Shown one piece after another: positions 36,960-47,586 of a stretch of 64,000 bases of DNA. Source of the stretch: Roseobacter sinensis. GTDB taxonomy: Bacteria; Pseudomonadota; Alphaproteobacteria; Rhodobacterales; Rhodobacteraceae. Both the position numbers and the translations under genes were made by a program. The notes below the pieces were generated by a model. It worked only from the letters and a program-made list of their open reading frames with translations, made no database searches and was not told where the DNA came from. Each line of letters starts with the position of its first letter. The first letter of the stretch is position 1. The stretch spans positions 1 to 64,000 of the forward strand of contig NZ_JALIEB010000005.1 of the NCBI RefSeq assembly GCF_025755255.1, written 5' to 3'.

Positions 36960-38891
36960 GCCTCTAAGCTCCTCCAGGAAAGGGACCGGCAATGGCTCCT
37001 GGCCCAACCGCGCGCGGTAGATCGGCAGGCTTTCGGTCACCCGCATCACGTAGTTGCGCGTCTCGCGGAATGGAATGTGCTCGATCCAGTCGATCATATC
37101 GACCTCACCCGCCCGGGGATCGCCGTAGGTCACCATCCAGCGATCGGGCCGCCCGGGTCCCGCGTTGTAGCCTGCCGACATCATCACCACGTTGCCGCGG
37201 AATCGCGCGGCCAGCCCCGCGAGATAGGCCGCTCCCAGTTCGGCGTTGTAGACCGGGTCGCTGATGAGCCGCTCCGTGCTGTGCGTGCTTCCCCGCCCCA
37301 TGGCGGCTGCAACATCGCGCCCGGTTGCGGGCATGATCTGCATGAGCCCACGCGCGCCCGCACCGCTCTGGACCCCGGGATCGAATTCGCTCTCGCGGCG
37401 GGCAATTGCCAGCAGCATCTCGGGCGCCATCGGCAGATTCCGCTCAGCCAGCGGGTGCAGGGGGTAGTAGCCCCGTGGCACAACCACTGCGCGTCGCGCG
37501 GTCCGCTTTCCGATCATGACAGCCAGGTGCGGCTGGTCGACATCCAGCGCGGCCTCGGCAAGCAGTGCGGCTGTCTCCCGGTCGAGTGACTCGGCCAGAT
37601 GTGTCCAAAACCGCTCGGCGAGGTTGATCTCGCCCGATGCCTGCAAGAGCAGCCCTGCGATAAACAAGGGATCGTCCGCGAGGGCCGACGTTCGCCAGTC
37701 GGCGGCGGCCCGTTCGGCTGCAAGCGCGTCGTCGAACGGCAATCCGGCCCGCTCTGCCGCGAGAAGCCCGTAGAACGAGGTCTGATACTGTGCCGCATCG
37801 GTATAGGCCTGATCCGCCGCGGCCACGTCACCCATGGCCTCCAGCGCACGACCCCGCCAGTACCCGGATCGGCCTTTGGAGATCGGTGACTGCACGGCGG
37901 CATCGTGATTGCGGAAGTGTTCGAGTGCTGTCTTGGGCTCATTCAGCTTCCGCAAGGCAATGTAGCCCGCCAGCCACTCCAGATCGGCGTAGGACGACCC
38001 GGAGGTGAGGAAGTGCCGGGCGGCGAGCTCATAGGCAAGCTCAGCCGAGCCATCTCGCATCTCGTCGCGCGCCATTGAGCGGCGGCGGTTCGCCCAGGCT
38101 TCGGGCTCGCCAAGGGCCTCAGCGCTTGTCGACGTGTCGCGCAGCAACTCCTTTGCGTCCTCCCAACGCCCCTTGCGGGCCCGCCATTCAAAGCGTTCGT
38201 ACTGAAGTCCGGGGTGCTTCGCATGGCTCGACGGCACCTCCGCGATCAGCGCATCGACGCCATTGGCTCTGCCGCGCAGCGCAATCCGCGCATCGGCGAC
38301 GGCAATATCCGCTTGCGAGACAAGGTCATACATCCTGCGTGCATTCTCAAATGCGCCGGCCCAGAGCATCGCATCCAGCCGGGCGCTGTGATGCGGTTTC
38401 AGCAGATCCGCATGACTGCCCAGATAAAGCCTTTGGGCCGCGGCACCCATCGGCATGGTGCGCCAGGTTGCGACAAGCAAGTTGTCAGCCTCCTCCGCTG
38501 CGCCGTTTCTGGCCAAGGCCCGCGCGTGGCGCAAGACGCCCTCAGGAGTTTGCGCCGGGACGTCGCCAAAGAAGGCGATGACCTCTGAATCGGAACGGGC
38601 AATCACCGCGCGTTCCGACTGCTTGCGAAGATATGGCTCGCCCGGCCAGTCCGGCCGCCGCGACAGAAAAGCCGTCACCTCGTCATAAGATCCGCGTCCA
38701 GCGCGCAGCCTGTTCCATTCGACGATATCTGCGGCGACATCGCCATCGCGCGCCGCGATCTTGGCGGCCGTTGTCCAATCGCCGTCTCGCACCGCCTCCA
38801 TCGCATGAGCGAGGGGGCGCGGCCGGTCTGCAGCTGCGGGTGCGGCCACGGCCAAAATCAAAATGAGCGTCGTCAGCCAGTGTCTGATCAC
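36924..38891 (-). CDS. slt: Soluble lytic murein transglycosylase
   Basis: A 655-residue periplasmic enzyme. A signal peptide (LTTLILILAVAAPAAA) is followed by a long all-helical, TPR-like superhelix (~25-470). The C-terminal SLT domain has the catalytic glutamate in AIARRESEFDPGVQS, then GLMQIMPATGRDVA and AGYNAGPGR. It cleaves murein with formation of 1,6-anhydromuropeptides. The GTG at 38891 is chosen because GGGA lies seven bases before it; a TTG two codons upstream is also possible. Divergent from dapA. Confidence 0.93.
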   Translation of the reverse strand: MIRHWLTTLILILAVAAPAAADRPRPLAHAMEAVRDGDWTTAAKIAARDGDVAADIVEWNRLRAGRGSYDEVTAFLSRRPDWPGEPYLRKQSERAVIARSDSEVIAFFGDVPAQTPEGVLRHARALARNGAAEEADNLLVATWRTMPMGAAAQRLYLGSHADLLKPHHSARLDAMLWAGAFENARRMYDLVSQADIAVADARIALRGRANGVDALIAEVPSSHAKHPGLQYERFEWRARKGRWEDAKELLRDTSTSAEALGEPEAWANRRRSMARDEMRDGSAELAYELAARHFLTSGSSYADLEWLAGYIALRKLNEPKTALEHFRNHDAAVQSPISKGRSGYWRGRALEAMGDVAAADQAYTDAAQYQTSFYGLLAAERAGLPFDDALAAERAAADWRTSALADDPLFIAGLLLQASGEINLAERFWTHLAESLDRETAALLAEAALDVDQPHLAVMIGKRTARRAVVVPRGYYPLHPLAERNLPMAPEMLLAIARRESEFDPGVQSGAGARGLMQIMPATGRDVAAAMGRGSTHSTERLISDPVYNAELGAAYLAGLAARFRGNVVMMSAGYNAGPGRPDRWMVTYGDPRAGEVDMIDWIEHIPFRETRNYVMRVTESLPIYRARLGQEPLPVPFLEELRGSTLLAFAPKGE

Positions 38892-39027
38892 TTGCAATTC
38901 CCGGCGTTTGAGGGCTAGAGCCTCTGATACATAGAAGCGCGGTTCCGCTCGATCAAATCACGATTGTGCTGAATCAACGGTTAATCTCAGGCCATTTGCC
39001 GGCCAAAAAAGAAAAAGGAGCGTGCAC

Positions 39028-39903
39028 ATGTTCAAAGGCTCGATGCCTGCCCTCGTCACGCCGTTCAGGAACGGCGAGCTGGATCTTGAGACATTGAAAA
39101 AGCTGGTAGAATGGCACATCGGCGAAGGCTCCAACGGTCTGGTGCCGGTGGGGACGACCGGCGAAAGCCCGACTCTGACCCACCGCGAGCATGAGATTGT
39201 GGTCGAAGAGGTGGTGAAGGCCGCCGCCGGCCGCGTCCCGGTGATTGCGGGTGCGGGATCGAACAATACGGTCGAGGCCATGCGGCTCGTCCGCCATGCC
39301 GAAGCTGTGGGCGCGGACGCAGCCCTTGTGGTGACGCCCTACTACAACAAGCCGACGCAATCCGGGCTGCTGGCGCATTTCACCGCGCTGCACGATTGTG
39401 CCGAACTGCCGATCATCATCTACAACATCCCCGGTCGCTCGGTCATCGACATGTCGCCCGAGACCATGGGCGAGTTGGCCAAGCTGCCCCGGATCGTGGG
39501 CGTGAAAGACGCCACGGGTGATCTCGCGCGCGTGAGCGACCAGCGGATCACCTGCGGGCCCGAGTTCATCCAGCTCTCGGGCGAGGATGCCACGGCGCAT
39601 GGGTTCAATGCGCAGGGCGGCGTGGGCTGTATCTCGGTCACCGCAAATGTGGCGCCGAAGATGCTGAGCGAGATGCAGGCGGCTTGCCTCGCCGGGGACT
39701 ATGCCACGGCACTCAACATTCAGGACCGGCTGATGCCGCTGCACAAGGCCATCTTCACCGAACCCGGACTCGTAGGGGTGAAGTACGCCATGTCGCAGTT
39801 GCGGCTCTGCTCCGACGAGGTGCGGCTGCCGCTGGTGGCGCTCTCGGACACAACCCGCGCGCTGGTAGACGACGGGCTGCGGCATGCGGGGCTTCTGAAC
39901 TAA
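39028..39903 (+). CDS. dapA: 4-hydroxy-tetrahydrodipicolinate synthase
   Basis: A 291-residue TIM-barrel lyase that condenses pyruvate and aspartate semialdehyde in the lysine/DAP pathway. [14 protein letters not shown] near residue 42, catalytic Tyr132 in IIYNIPGRS, and the Schiff-base Lys160 in VGVKDATGD fit E. coli Tyr133 and Lys161. AAAGGAG at 39014-39020 selects the ATG at 39028 rather than the GTG two codons earlier. DAP feeds murein, so the divergent pairing with slt is thematically consistent. Confidence 0.97.
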   Translation: MFKGSMPALVTPFRNGELDLETLKKLVEWHIGEGSNGLVPVGTTGESPTLTHREHEIVVEEVVKAAAGRVPVIAGAGSNNTVEAMRLVRHAEAVGADAALVVTPYYNKPTQSGLLAHFTALHDCAELPIIIYNIPGRSVIDMSPETMGELAKLPRIVGVKDATGDLARVSDQRITCGPEFIQLSGEDATAHGFNAQGGVGCISVTANVAPKMLSEMQAACLAGDYATALNIQDRLMPLHKAIFTEPGLVGVKYAMSQLRLCSDEVRLPLVALSDTTRALVDDGLRHAGLLN

Positions 39904-40035
39904 AGCGCTTCACCTGTCATTTGGTAAGTCCAGGTACTCTTTTGCGTTGAAATCGTAAGATTTCAGATAGCGAAAGAGGAGGTTGCTCACAGGTGAAATG
40001 CTCAGCGCGCTCCGAGCGGGGCGCCAGCGAAACGC

Positions 40036-40070
40036 AAAAGGGCGTGGATTGTCCACGCCCTTTTTGTTTT
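40036..40070. terminator. Bidirectional intrinsic terminator between dapA and soeC
   Basis: AAAAGGGCGTGGA (40036-40048) pairs with TCCACGCCCTTTT (40052-40064) around a three-base loop, followed by a T-rich run to 40070. Convergent genes lie on both sides. A separate 9-base inverted repeat, TTCACCTGT (39909-39917) and ACAGGTGAA (39989-39997), lies between this and the dapA stop. Confidence 0.92.
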
Positions 40071-40083
40071 GCGCCTGAGAGGC

Positions 40084-40956
40084 TTAACGCTTTCCGTAGT
40101 AGAGACCGACCACATGTTCGGCCTCCGCAAAGAACAGCCACCGTGCGGTCAGCACGCCTGTGATGTGGCTTATGATCGCCAGAACCCCGAGCACATGCGA
40201 AAACGGCAGCGCCAGCAGGGTCACCGGCGCCACTGTCATGAGTCCAAGCGCAATGATCCGTAGCTTCTGGCTGTGCTTGCGCCCGATCACATGCACGAAC
40301 TCCTTGAGCAGATAGTTGGTGCCGGTATGCGGCGGCTCGAACGCGCGCACCGCGCCGATACCGCCAAGACCGGTCGCCGTCGCCATATCCGTGCCCGAGG
40401 CCTTCAGCGCCTTGTCGCCCTCGACCCAAGTGTAGAGTTGCACGAGGCCCGCGATCACCAGCAAAACAAGGGCGACGGAGACCTGGCCTGCCAGCAGCGC
40501 GCCGCCTGCCAGTGACAGCGAGAGAAACTTGAGGGGGGTCAGTTTCATGTTCCAGCGGGGGATCGTCTTGAGCTGGGTGTAGATCATCGAGGTGGTGAAG
40601 ACGGTGGCCATCGACAGCAGCGCGCCGAGGAGGCCAAGCGCGGTCCAGCGGGCGTCGAAGAACACAAGACCCAGCCCGTAGAGGCCCATCAGCACAAGCG
40701 CGCCGACGGCGCACCACGCCTCGCGGCTCAGCCAGCTCGAGCGCCATTGCGTGAAGGCCTTGAGCGCCCGTTCCGGACGGCCGAGGTGGAAGGTGGAGGC
40801 CATCAGCCCACCTACCGCCATGAGATAGGCGATCACGAAAAAAGCGAAAGCCGTCCAGCCGGTGACCGACGGATAGCCCAGGCCCAGAAAGAACAGGAGG
40901 CCAAATCCCAAGCCGCTGAAAGTCGTAAAGAATATGACGGAAGGGGCCGGATGCAT
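40084..40956 (-). CDS. soeC: Sulfite dehydrogenase membrane anchor SoeC (DmsC/NrfD-like)
   Basis: A 290-residue membrane protein with about eight helices, of the DMSO reductase anchor type. It starts MHPAPSVIFFTTFSGLGFGLLFF and has the ASTFHLGRPERALKA loop near residue 55 and SREAWCAVGALVLMG near 77. It would carry electrons from SoeB into the quinone pool. Its start overlaps the soeB stop by one base (TGATG). Context next to xsc and pta argues for sulfite oxidation rather than DMSO reduction. Confidence 0.88.
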   Translation of the reverse strand: MHPAPSVIFFTTFSGLGFGLLFFLGLGYPSVTGWTAFAFFVIAYLMAVGGLMASTFHLGRPERALKAFTQWRSSWLSREAWCAVGALVLMGLYGLGLVFFDARWTALGLLGALLSMATVFTTSMIYTQLKTIPRWNMKLTPLKFLSLSLAGGALLAGQVSVALVLLVIAGLVQLYTWVEGDKALKASGTDMATATGLGGIGAVRAFEPPHTGTNYLLKEFVHVIGRKHSQKLRIIALGLMTVAPVTLLALPFSHVLGVLAIISHITGVLTARWLFFAEAEHVVGLYYGKR

Positions 40957-41705
40957 CAGAGTTTCTCCAGGGTCTTGTCGAGCCAGCCGAGGAAGCCTTT
41001 GGGCTCCTCCGCGACCGGTTCCAGGAAGGGGGCGAGCACGTCGAATTCGGGCATCTCGTCCTTGGGGCGCGGGGGCAGGTATTTATTCACCGGCTTGGTG
41101 CCCTGTTCGGGCATCAGGTCCATGCCGCCGCGCTCCGCGACAAGTTTGCTGACGTCGCTGTTTTCATCCCCCAGATCGCCAAAGTGGCGGGCTCCGGCGG
41201 GGCAGGTGCGCACGCAGGCGGGCTGGCGGTCTTCCTCGGGCAGATTTTCGTTGTAGATGCGATCGACGCAAAGGGTGCATTTCTTCATAACGCCTTCGGC
41301 CTGGTCCAGCTCGCGCGCGCCGTAGGGGCAGGCCCAGGCACACAGACCACAGCCGATGCAGTTGTATTCGTTGACCAGAACGATGCCGTCTTCGACACGC
41401 TTGTAGCTGGCGCCCGTGGGGCAGACGGTCACGCAGGGCGCATCCTCGCAGTGCAGGCAGGACTTCGGGAAGTGGATCAGCTGCGCGGCGGCATCGCCTG
41501 CGGGCTGGACCTCGTAGGAGTGCACGCGGTTGAGGAAGGTGCCTGAATTGTCGGCGCCATAAGCGTTCTGATCGGAGAGGGGCGCGCCGTAGTTCTCGGT
41601 GTTCCACCCCTTGCAGGAGATCACGCAGGCGTGGCAGCCGACGCAGGTGTCGAGGTCGATGACGAGCCCCAGTTTCTTTTCGGTCTTGGCTGGCAGAGTG
41701 GTCAT
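40956..41705 (-). CDS. soeB: Sulfite dehydrogenase iron-sulfur subunit SoeB
   Basis: A 249-residue ferredoxin-like protein with four cysteine clusters in the order seen in DmsB/PsrB subunits: DTCVGCHACVISCKGW near residue 20, SCLHCEDAPCVTVCPTG near 83, NCIGCGLCAWACPYG near 115, and KCTLCVDRIY followed by ACVRTCPAG near 143-165. It relays electrons from the SoeA molybdenum site to the membrane anchor. No Tat signal, so the complex faces the cytoplasm. It is 160 bases downstream of soeA. Confidence 0.92.
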   Translation of the reverse strand: MTTLPAKTEKKLGLVIDLDTCVGCHACVISCKGWNTENYGAPLSDQNAYGADNSGTFLNRVHSYEVQPAGDAAAQLIHFPKSCLHCEDAPCVTVCPTGASYKRVEDGIVLVNEYNCIGCGLCAWACPYGARELDQAEGVMKKCTLCVDRIYNENLPEEDRQPACVRTCPAGARHFGDLGDENSDVSKLVAERGGMDLMPEQGTKPVNKYLPPRPKDEMPEFDVLAPFLEPVAEEPKGFLGWLDKTLEKL

Positions 41706-41865
41706 GAAAGGCCCTCATGTCTGACGGTCGGAGCCGGTGTCCTGGCTACTGTGAGATGTGGTCTCAGGTTGTCGGGGGTGTGCCGGGGCTCTGTCGTCGC
41801 CGGTGGTTCTCGAACCAATGGCGCACCCCCAGCGACCCCCGGGATATTTTTGGCCAGAAGAAGGG

Positions 41866-44679
41866 TCATTGGCCGACTTTCCATATCAGGTCCTTTGGAC
41901 CCTGGCCGACGGGGGATTTGATCGGGGCGAAGCCGGGTTGGGATTCGGCGGGGGCTGCGGCTTTCTCGATGCGGACCTTGAGGTCAAACCAGGCGGCTTG
42001 TCCGGTGATCGGATCGGAGTTGGCCCATCTCAGCCCGTCGCCTTTCGGGGGGAGGAGTTCGTGGATGAGATGGTTGAGCAGGAAGCCGCGGGTGGCTTCG
42101 GGCGCGTTTTCCTCCAGCGCCCAGGCGCCTTTGCGTTTGCCGATGGCGTTCCAGGTCCAGATCGTGTTCTCATTGAGGGCGGCCATTTCCAGCACAGGCA
42201 CGGTGATCTCGCCGTGCGGCGAGGTGACGCGTGCCCAGTCGCCGTCCTGCAGCCCGTGCGCGCGCATGAGCTTCGTGGGCACGTAGAGCGGGTTGTGCCC
42301 GTGCAGCTGGCGCAGCCAGGCATTTTGCGAGCCCCAGGAGTGGTACATCGCCATCGGGCGCTGGGTGAGGGCTGTGACGGGGTAGTCCTTGGCGTGGTTG
42401 TCCTCTTCCGTGGAGTACCAGATGGGCAGGGGAGACATTGTCGCCTTGATCCGCTCCCGCAAATGGTCCGGCGGCTGGCGCTCGCCATGACCCTCGGCGG
42501 CGAGCTGGAATTTGCGCATGGGCTCCACATAAAGCGAGAAGAGATAGGGCAGCGGCGCGTCGTAGAGGCCGAGTTTCACGGCCCAGTCCTGATAGGCCAT
42601 GTTCCACGGTTTGTAGTAGTTGGCACCGTCGGGAATATGTTCGACGAAGAAACCGCCGTTTTCGATGTAGCGGTCGAGCTGGTTTGGGTTCACGGCACCA
42701 CGCCCGGCTTGATCGCCGTTTTCGCCGCGAAAGCCTGCCAGCGGGCCGATGCCGGGGCGCCGTTCGTGGTTCACGATGTAGTCGCCGTAATCGGCGTATT
42801 TCTGGCTGCCGTCTTCGTTCACGAAGCCGGGCAGGTTCAGTTTCGCGCCCAGTTCGCAGAGCATGGACTGGAAGCCTTTCACGTCGCGGTCGGGGGTGAT
42901 CACCGGCCAGCGGATGGCATCGGCGGCGGCGTCGGCTTCGCAGATCGGACGGTCCAGCAGCGAGATGCAGTCGTGGCGTTCGAGGTATGTGGTGTCGGGC
43001 AGGATCAGGTCGGAATAGGCCACCATCTCGGAACTATACGCATCCGAATAGATGATCTTGGGGATCACGTACTCGCCGTTTTCATCCTTGTCCGTCAGCA
43101 TGTCGATCACGCCGCGGGTGTTCATGGTCGAGTTCCAGGACATGTTGGCCATGTACATGAACAAGACGTCGATCTTGTAGGGATCGCCCGCGTAGGCGTT
43201 GGAGATCACCATATGCATGAGCCCGTGGCTCGACATCGGGTTTTCCCAGGTAAAGGCCTTGTCGATGCGGGCGGGCGTGCCGTCGTCCTTGAGGGCCAGA
43301 TCCTCGGGGCCGTGGGTGAAGCCCAGGTGCGGGCCGTTCAGCGGTGCGCCGGCGTTCATGCCCACATGCGGTTTCGGGTGTGCGGTGGCGGGTTTCGGAT
43401 AGGGCGGCTTGAAGCGGAAGCCGCCGGGCACCTCGACGCTGCCGAGGAGGATCTGCAGGGTGTGCAAGGCGCGGCAGGTCTGGAAGCCGTTGGCATGGGC
43501 CGAGATCCCGCGCATCGAGTGGAAGGAGACCGGGCGGCCGATCATCTTGGTGTGCTTTTCGCCGCGGAAGTCTGTCCAGGTGTGATCGAGCTCGAAGCTC
43601 TCTTTGAAGGCCACGCGGGCAAGCTCGGCGGCGATGGCGCGGATCCGCTTGGCAGGGATGCCGCAACGCTCGGCCACGTTCTCGGGCGCGTATTGGTCAT
43701 CCAGATACATCTCGGCCATCTGGTGGAAGACGGGGCGGTGGGTGTGGCCGTCTTTGTCGTAGGTGGCCGCGAGGTCGGGTTTCACGCCGGGCTGGTCGAA
43801 GGGGGTGAGCTTACCGGTCTTGCGGTCGATGACCAGCTCCTTGCCGTTCTCGTCCCGCATCAGCAGGCCGTGGTCGGCGCCGCCGGGGTTGTTGATCACG
43901 AGAACGGGCGCGTTGGTGTATTGCGCGAGGTACGTGAGATCCATCTTGCCGGCCTTCATCAGGCAATGGATCATCGAGAGGATGAAGAGACCATCGGTGC
44001 CTGGGGTGATGCCGACCCAATCGTCGGCGACGGCGTTGTAGCCAGTGCGGATCGGGTTCACGCCGATCACGCGGGCGCCGCGCTTCTTGATCTTGCCGAT
44101 CCCCATCTTGATGGGGTTGCTGTCGTGATCCTCGGCGACGCCAAAGAGCATGAAGAGCTTGGTGTGGTCCCAGTCGGGCTGGCCGAACTCCCAGAAGGCG
44201 CCACCCATGGTGTAGATGCCGGCGGCGGCCATATTGACCGAGCAGAAGCCGCCGTGGGCGGCATAGTTCGGCGTGCCGAAGTTCTGCGCCCAGAAGCTGG
44301 TAAAGGACTGGGACTGGTCGCGGCCGGTGAAGAAGGCGAGCTTTTCGGGGTTGGTCTGGCGCACGGGCTCCAGCCAGTCAGCAGCGATCTGCAGCGCCTC
44401 GTCCCATTCGATCTCTTCGAACTCGCCGGAGCCGCGGGGGCCCACGCGTTTGAGCGGTTTGCGCAGGCGGGAGGGGGCGTTGACCTGCATGATGCCGGCG
44501 GAGCCCTTGGCGCAGAGCACGCCCTGATTGACCGGGTGATCCCTGTTGCCCTCGATGTAGGCGACCTTGCCGTCTTTCATGTGCACGTTGATGCCGCAGC
44601 GACACGCGCACATGTAGCAGGTTGTCTTGCGCACCTCGTCAGAGACTTTCGGGCTCAGATTGATCACGGGCTGATTCAT
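41866..44679 (-). CDS. soeA: Sulfite dehydrogenase molybdopterin subunit SoeA
   Basis: A 937-residue member of the DMSO reductase (complex iron-sulfur molybdoenzyme) superfamily. The N-terminal 4Fe-4S motif is C21-X2-C24-X3-C28-X27-C56. Further landmarks are FTGRDQSQSFTSFWAQNFGTPN, VIGVNPIRTGYNAVADDWV for the cofactor, and a C-terminal cofactor-binding domain with MYHSWGSQNAWLRQLHGHNP. It lacks a twin-arginine leader, as expected for cytoplasmic SoeABC of roseobacters and purple sulfur bacteria. It would oxidise sulfite released by Xsc to sulfate. It starts 17 bases after pta on the same strand. Formate dehydrogenase-like or other reductase roles are less likely from context. Confidence 0.88.
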   Translation of the reverse strand: MNQPVINLSPKVSDEVRKTTCYMCACRCGINVHMKDGKVAYIEGNRDHPVNQGVLCAKGSAGIMQVNAPSRLRKPLKRVGPRGSGEFEEIEWDEALQIAADWLEPVRQTNPEKLAFFTGRDQSQSFTSFWAQNFGTPNYAAHGGFCSVNMAAAGIYTMGGAFWEFGQPDWDHTKLFMLFGVAEDHDSNPIKMGIGKIKKRGARVIGVNPIRTGYNAVADDWVGITPGTDGLFILSMIHCLMKAGKMDLTYLAQYTNAPVLVINNPGGADHGLLMRDENGKELVIDRKTGKLTPFDQPGVKPDLAATYDKDGHTHRPVFHQMAEMYLDDQYAPENVAERCGIPAKRIRAIAAELARVAFKESFELDHTWTDFRGEKHTKMIGRPVSFHSMRGISAHANGFQTCRALHTLQILLGSVEVPGGFRFKPPYPKPATAHPKPHVGMNAGAPLNGPHLGFTHGPEDLALKDDGTPARIDKAFTWENPMSSHGLMHMVISNAYAGDPYKIDVLFMYMANMSWNSTMNTRGVIDMLTDKDENGEYVIPKIIYSDAYSSEMVAYSDLILPDTTYLERHDCISLLDRPICEADAAADAIRWPVITPDRDVKGFQSMLCELGAKLNLPGFVNEDGSQKYADYGDYIVNHERRPGIGPLAGFRGENGDQAGRGAVNPNQLDRYIENGGFFVEHIPDGANYYKPWNMAYQDWAVKLGLYDAPLPYLFSLYVEPMRKFQLAAEGHGERQPPDHLRERIKATMSPLPIWYSTEEDNHAKDYPVTALTQRPMAMYHSWGSQNAWLRQLHGHNPLYVPTKLMRAHGLQDGDWARVTSPHGEITVPVLEMAALNENTIWTWNAIGKRKGAWALEENAPEATRGFLLNHLIHELLPPKGDGLRWANSDPITGQAAWFDLKVRIEKAAAPAESQPGFAPIKSPVGQGPKDLIWKVGQ

Positions 44680-44696
44680 GGAAAGCTCCTAACGGT

Positions 44697-45695
44697 TTAG
44701 CGGGCGACCTGCAGGGTGGTCACGGCGATCATATTGGCGACATCCTCGGCGGTGCAGCCGCGCGAGAGGTCGTTAGCGGGTTTGGCGAGGCCCTGAAGCG
44801 TTGGGCCGATCGCCTGACAGCCTCCGATGCGCTGCGCAATCTTGTAGCCGATGTTGCCCGCGTCGAGGTTGGGGAAGATCATGACGTTGGCCTGCCCGGC
44901 GGTGGGCGAGCCAGGGGCCTTGCTGGCGGCGACGCTGGGCACGAAGGCCGCGTCGAATTGCAGCTCGCCATCGGCCACGAGGTCAGGGTGCTGGTCTGTC
45001 AGCAGGGCGGCGGCGTGTGCCACCTTATCGACGGCGGGGTGTTTGGCCGAGCCCATGGTCGAGAAAGACAGCAGTGCGACCTTCGGCTCGACATCCAGCA
45101 ACTGGTGGCAGGAGCGGGCGGAGGCAACCGCGATGGCGGCGAGCTCTTCTGCGGAGGGATCAATGACGAGGCCGCAGTCGCCAAATATCATGGCATCCCG
45201 ACCTGAGGGGTGACCCTCTGGCAAGGCCATAAGGAAGAAGCTCGACACAAGCGGCGCACCCTTGGCCTTGCCGATGACTTGCAAAGCGGCGCGCACCGTG
45301 TCGGAGGTGGTGTGAATGGCACCGCCGACGGTGCCGTCGGCGTGGCCTTCGCGGACCATCAGTACCGCGAAAACCAGCGGGTTCCGCACTTGGCTTTCGG
45401 CGACCTCGGGCGTCACACCCTTGTGTTTGCGCAGCTCGTAAAAGGCCGATGCCAACTCGGGGCGAAGCGAGGAAGACGCGGGGTCCTCGATGGCGATATT
45501 CGGGTGGTTGGATGTGCCGGCGGCGACAAGCTGTGCGGAAACATCGTCATGCGACCCGACCAGCGTGATCCGGGCGGTCCCGGCAGTCACGGCGGCAATG
45601 GCGCCGGCCACGATCCGGGGATCGTGGCCTTCGCTCATTACGATATGGGCAGGCCGGGCGGCGGCGCGCTCGGTGAGGGCGCTCAACACGCTCAT
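44697..45695 (-). CDS. pta: Phosphate acetyltransferase
   Basis: A 332-residue single-domain Pta (PTA_PTB fold) without the N-terminal DRTGG/P-loop region of the long enterobacterial enzyme. Landmarks are [11 protein letters not shown] near residue 18, [12 protein letters not shown] near 82, [23 protein letters not shown] near 103, and [16 protein letters not shown] near 280. It converts acetyl phosphate made by Xsc to acetyl-CoA. The ATG at 45695 has AAGGAG eight bases upstream. It lies 43 bases after xsc, as in other roseobacter sulfonate clusters. Confidence 0.95.
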   Translation of the reverse strand: MSVLSALTERAAARPAHIVMSEGHDPRIVAGAIAAVTAGTARITLVGSHDDVSAQLVAAGTSNHPNIAIEDPASSSLRPELASAFYELRKHKGVTPEVAESQVRNPLVFAVLMVREGHADGTVGGAIHTTSDTVRAALQVIGKAKGAPLVSSFFLMALPEGHPSGRDAMIFGDCGLVIDPSAEELAAIAVASARSCHQLLDVEPKVALLSFSTMGSAKHPAVDKVAHAAALLTDQHPDLVADGELQFDAAFVPSVAASKAPGSPTAGQANVMIFPNLDAGNIGYKIAQRIGGCQAIGPTLQGLAKPANDLSRGCTAEDVANMIAVTTLQVAR

Positions 45696-45738
45696 GGCCT
45701 GGCTCCTTTGGTTATGCGGATGCTGTTTGGCACCCGGA

Positions 45739-47517
45739 TCAGACGGTCTGCGGGCGCATGTCTTCCTTGCTGATGCCAGCAACTTCGACAGGCTTCTTCA
45801 TCGCGTCGCGGCGGAATGGATCGCCCAGCTCCTGGTTGATCATGGCTTCGATCAGCGTGGTCACTCCATTCTCCATCTGGTCTTTGATGGCCTGGTTCAG
45901 CGCTGCGGTCAGCTCTTCCTGGGTGCGGGCCACCACACCTTTCAGACCACAGGCCTGCGCGATGCCGGCATAGGAGACCTGTTCGTCCAGTTCGGTGCCG
46001 ACGAAGTTGTCGTCGAACCAGAGCGTCGAGTTCCGCTTTTCCGCGCCCCACTGGTAGTTGCGGAAGACGATCTGCGTGATCGCCGGCCACTCACCGCGGC
46101 CGATCGCTGTCAACTCGTTCACCGCAATGCCGAAGGCGCCGTCACCGGCAAAGCCCACAACCGGCACGTCCGGCTGGCCGATCTTTGCGCCAACGATGGC
46201 GGGCAGACCGTAGCCGCAGGGGCCGAAGAGACCCGGTGCCAGGTACTTGCGGCCTTCCTCGAAGGACGGGTAGGCGTTGCCGATGGCACAGTTGTTACCG
46301 ATGTCGGAGGAGATGATCGCCTCGACCGGCAGAGCGGCCTGGATCGCGCGCCACGCCATGCGCGGGCTCATCCAGTCCGGCTTGGCCTTGCGGGCGCGGA
46401 CGTTCCAGTCGGTGCCGGGATCGTCCTGCTCGTGGGTCAGCGAGGTCAGCTCCTGCGCCCACGCGGATTTGGTCTGGGCGATCTTCGCCTTCCGCTCGGC
46501 GCGGCCTTCATCCCCAGCGGTCTCGGAGAGCTGCGCGAGGATGCCATTGGCGACCTTGGCCGCGTCACCCACGATGCCGACGGTGACCTTCTTGGTCAGA
46601 CCGATGCGGTCGGGGTTAATGTCCACCTGGATGATCTTGGCATCCGCCGGCCAGTAGTCGATGCCGTAGCCGGGCAGTGTCGAGAAGGGGTTCAGCCGCG
46701 TGCCGAGGCAGAGCACCACGTCGGCGTCCTTGATGAGCTGCATGCCCGCTTTCGAGCCGTTGTAGCCCAAGGGGCCGGCGAAGAGCGGATGGTTGCCTGG
46801 GAAGGCGTCATTGTGCTGATAGCCCACGCAGACCGGCGCTTCGAGCCGCTCGGCCAGCTTGCGGGAGGCTTCGATGCCGCCTTTGGAGAGCACCACGCCG
46901 GCGCCGTTCAGGATGACGGGGTTCTTGGCGTTCGACAGCAGCTCCGCCGCCTTGGCCACGGAGGTCTCACCGCCGGGGGAGGCTTCGAACTCGATCGGGT
47001 CGGGGATCTCGATGTCGACCACCTGGGTCCAGAAGTCGCGCGGGATGTTGATCTGCGCAGGGCCCGACAGGCGTTTCGCCTTGGCGATCACGCGGGTCAG
47101 CACTTCGGCGACGCGGGTGGGGTCGCGCACCTCTTCCTGATAGGCCACCATGTCTTCGAAGAGCTTCATCTGCTCGACTTCCTGGAAGCCGCCCTGACCG
47201 ATGGTCTTGTTCGCGGCCTGCGGGGTGACCAGCAGCAGCGGGGTGTGGTTCCAATAGGCGGTTTTCACGGCGGTGACGAAGTTGGTGATGCCGGGGCCGT
47301 TCTGCGCGATCATCATCGAGACCTTGCCGGTTGCGCGGGTGTAACCGTCGGCCATCATGCCGGCGGAGCCTTCATGCGCGCAGTCCCAGAAGGTGATGCC
47401 CGCATCCGGGAAGATGTCGGAGATCGGCATCATGGCGGAGCCGATGATCCCGAAGGCATGTTCGATGCCATGCGCTTGCAGCGTTTTTACAAAGGCTTCT
47501 TCAGTCGTCATTTTCAT
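45739..47517 (-). CDS. xsc: Sulfoacetaldehyde acetyltransferase Xsc
   Basis: A 592-residue thiamine diphosphate enzyme. The PYR domain has the catalytic glutamate in [15 protein letters not shown] near residue 49. The PP domain carries the ThDP motif [23 protein letters not shown]...FRNYQW near 470-500. The length and this motif match Xsc and distinguish it from acetolactate synthase. Xsc cleaves the C-S bond of sulfoacetaldehyde with phosphate, giving acetyl phosphate and sulfite. AAGGAAA precedes the ATG. It sits 69 bases after tauR, with paired TauR-like repeats lying in the end of tauR. Confidence 0.96.
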   Translation of the reverse strand: MKMTTEEAFVKTLQAHGIEHAFGIIGSAMMPISDIFPDAGITFWDCAHEGSAGMMADGYTRATGKVSMMIAQNGPGITNFVTAVKTAYWNHTPLLLVTPQAANKTIGQGGFQEVEQMKLFEDMVAYQEEVRDPTRVAEVLTRVIAKAKRLSGPAQINIPRDFWTQVVDIEIPDPIEFEASPGGETSVAKAAELLSNAKNPVILNGAGVVLSKGGIEASRKLAERLEAPVCVGYQHNDAFPGNHPLFAGPLGYNGSKAGMQLIKDADVVLCLGTRLNPFSTLPGYGIDYWPADAKIIQVDINPDRIGLTKKVTVGIVGDAAKVANGILAQLSETAGDEGRAERKAKIAQTKSAWAQELTSLTHEQDDPGTDWNVRARKAKPDWMSPRMAWRAIQAALPVEAIISSDIGNNCAIGNAYPSFEEGRKYLAPGLFGPCGYGLPAIVGAKIGQPDVPVVGFAGDGAFGIAVNELTAIGRGEWPAITQIVFRNYQWGAEKRNSTLWFDDNFVGTELDEQVSYAGIAQACGLKGVVARTQEELTAALNQAIKDQMENGVTTLIEAMINQELGDPFRRDAMKKPVEVAGISKEDMRPQTV

Positions 47518-47586
47518 CGGGCGTTTCCTTGATGAGCAGTTGTGATTCTCGGTTGAAGGTTACTTAGAGGGTTGCGGGAAGCCTCG

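Noticed and set aside
40084-44679. Annotation as a DMSO or polysulfide reductase
   Set aside because: The subunit plan is shared, but absence of a Tat leader on the large subunit and the xsc-pta context favour cytoplasmic sulfite dehydrogenase SoeABC.
41758-44700. A 980-codon plus-strand open frame opposite soeA, and similar long frames opposite xsc, the GT14 gene and fadH
   Set aside because: These are antisense shadows caused by high GC at third codon positions. They have no domain pattern, while the minus-strand genes have full motifs.
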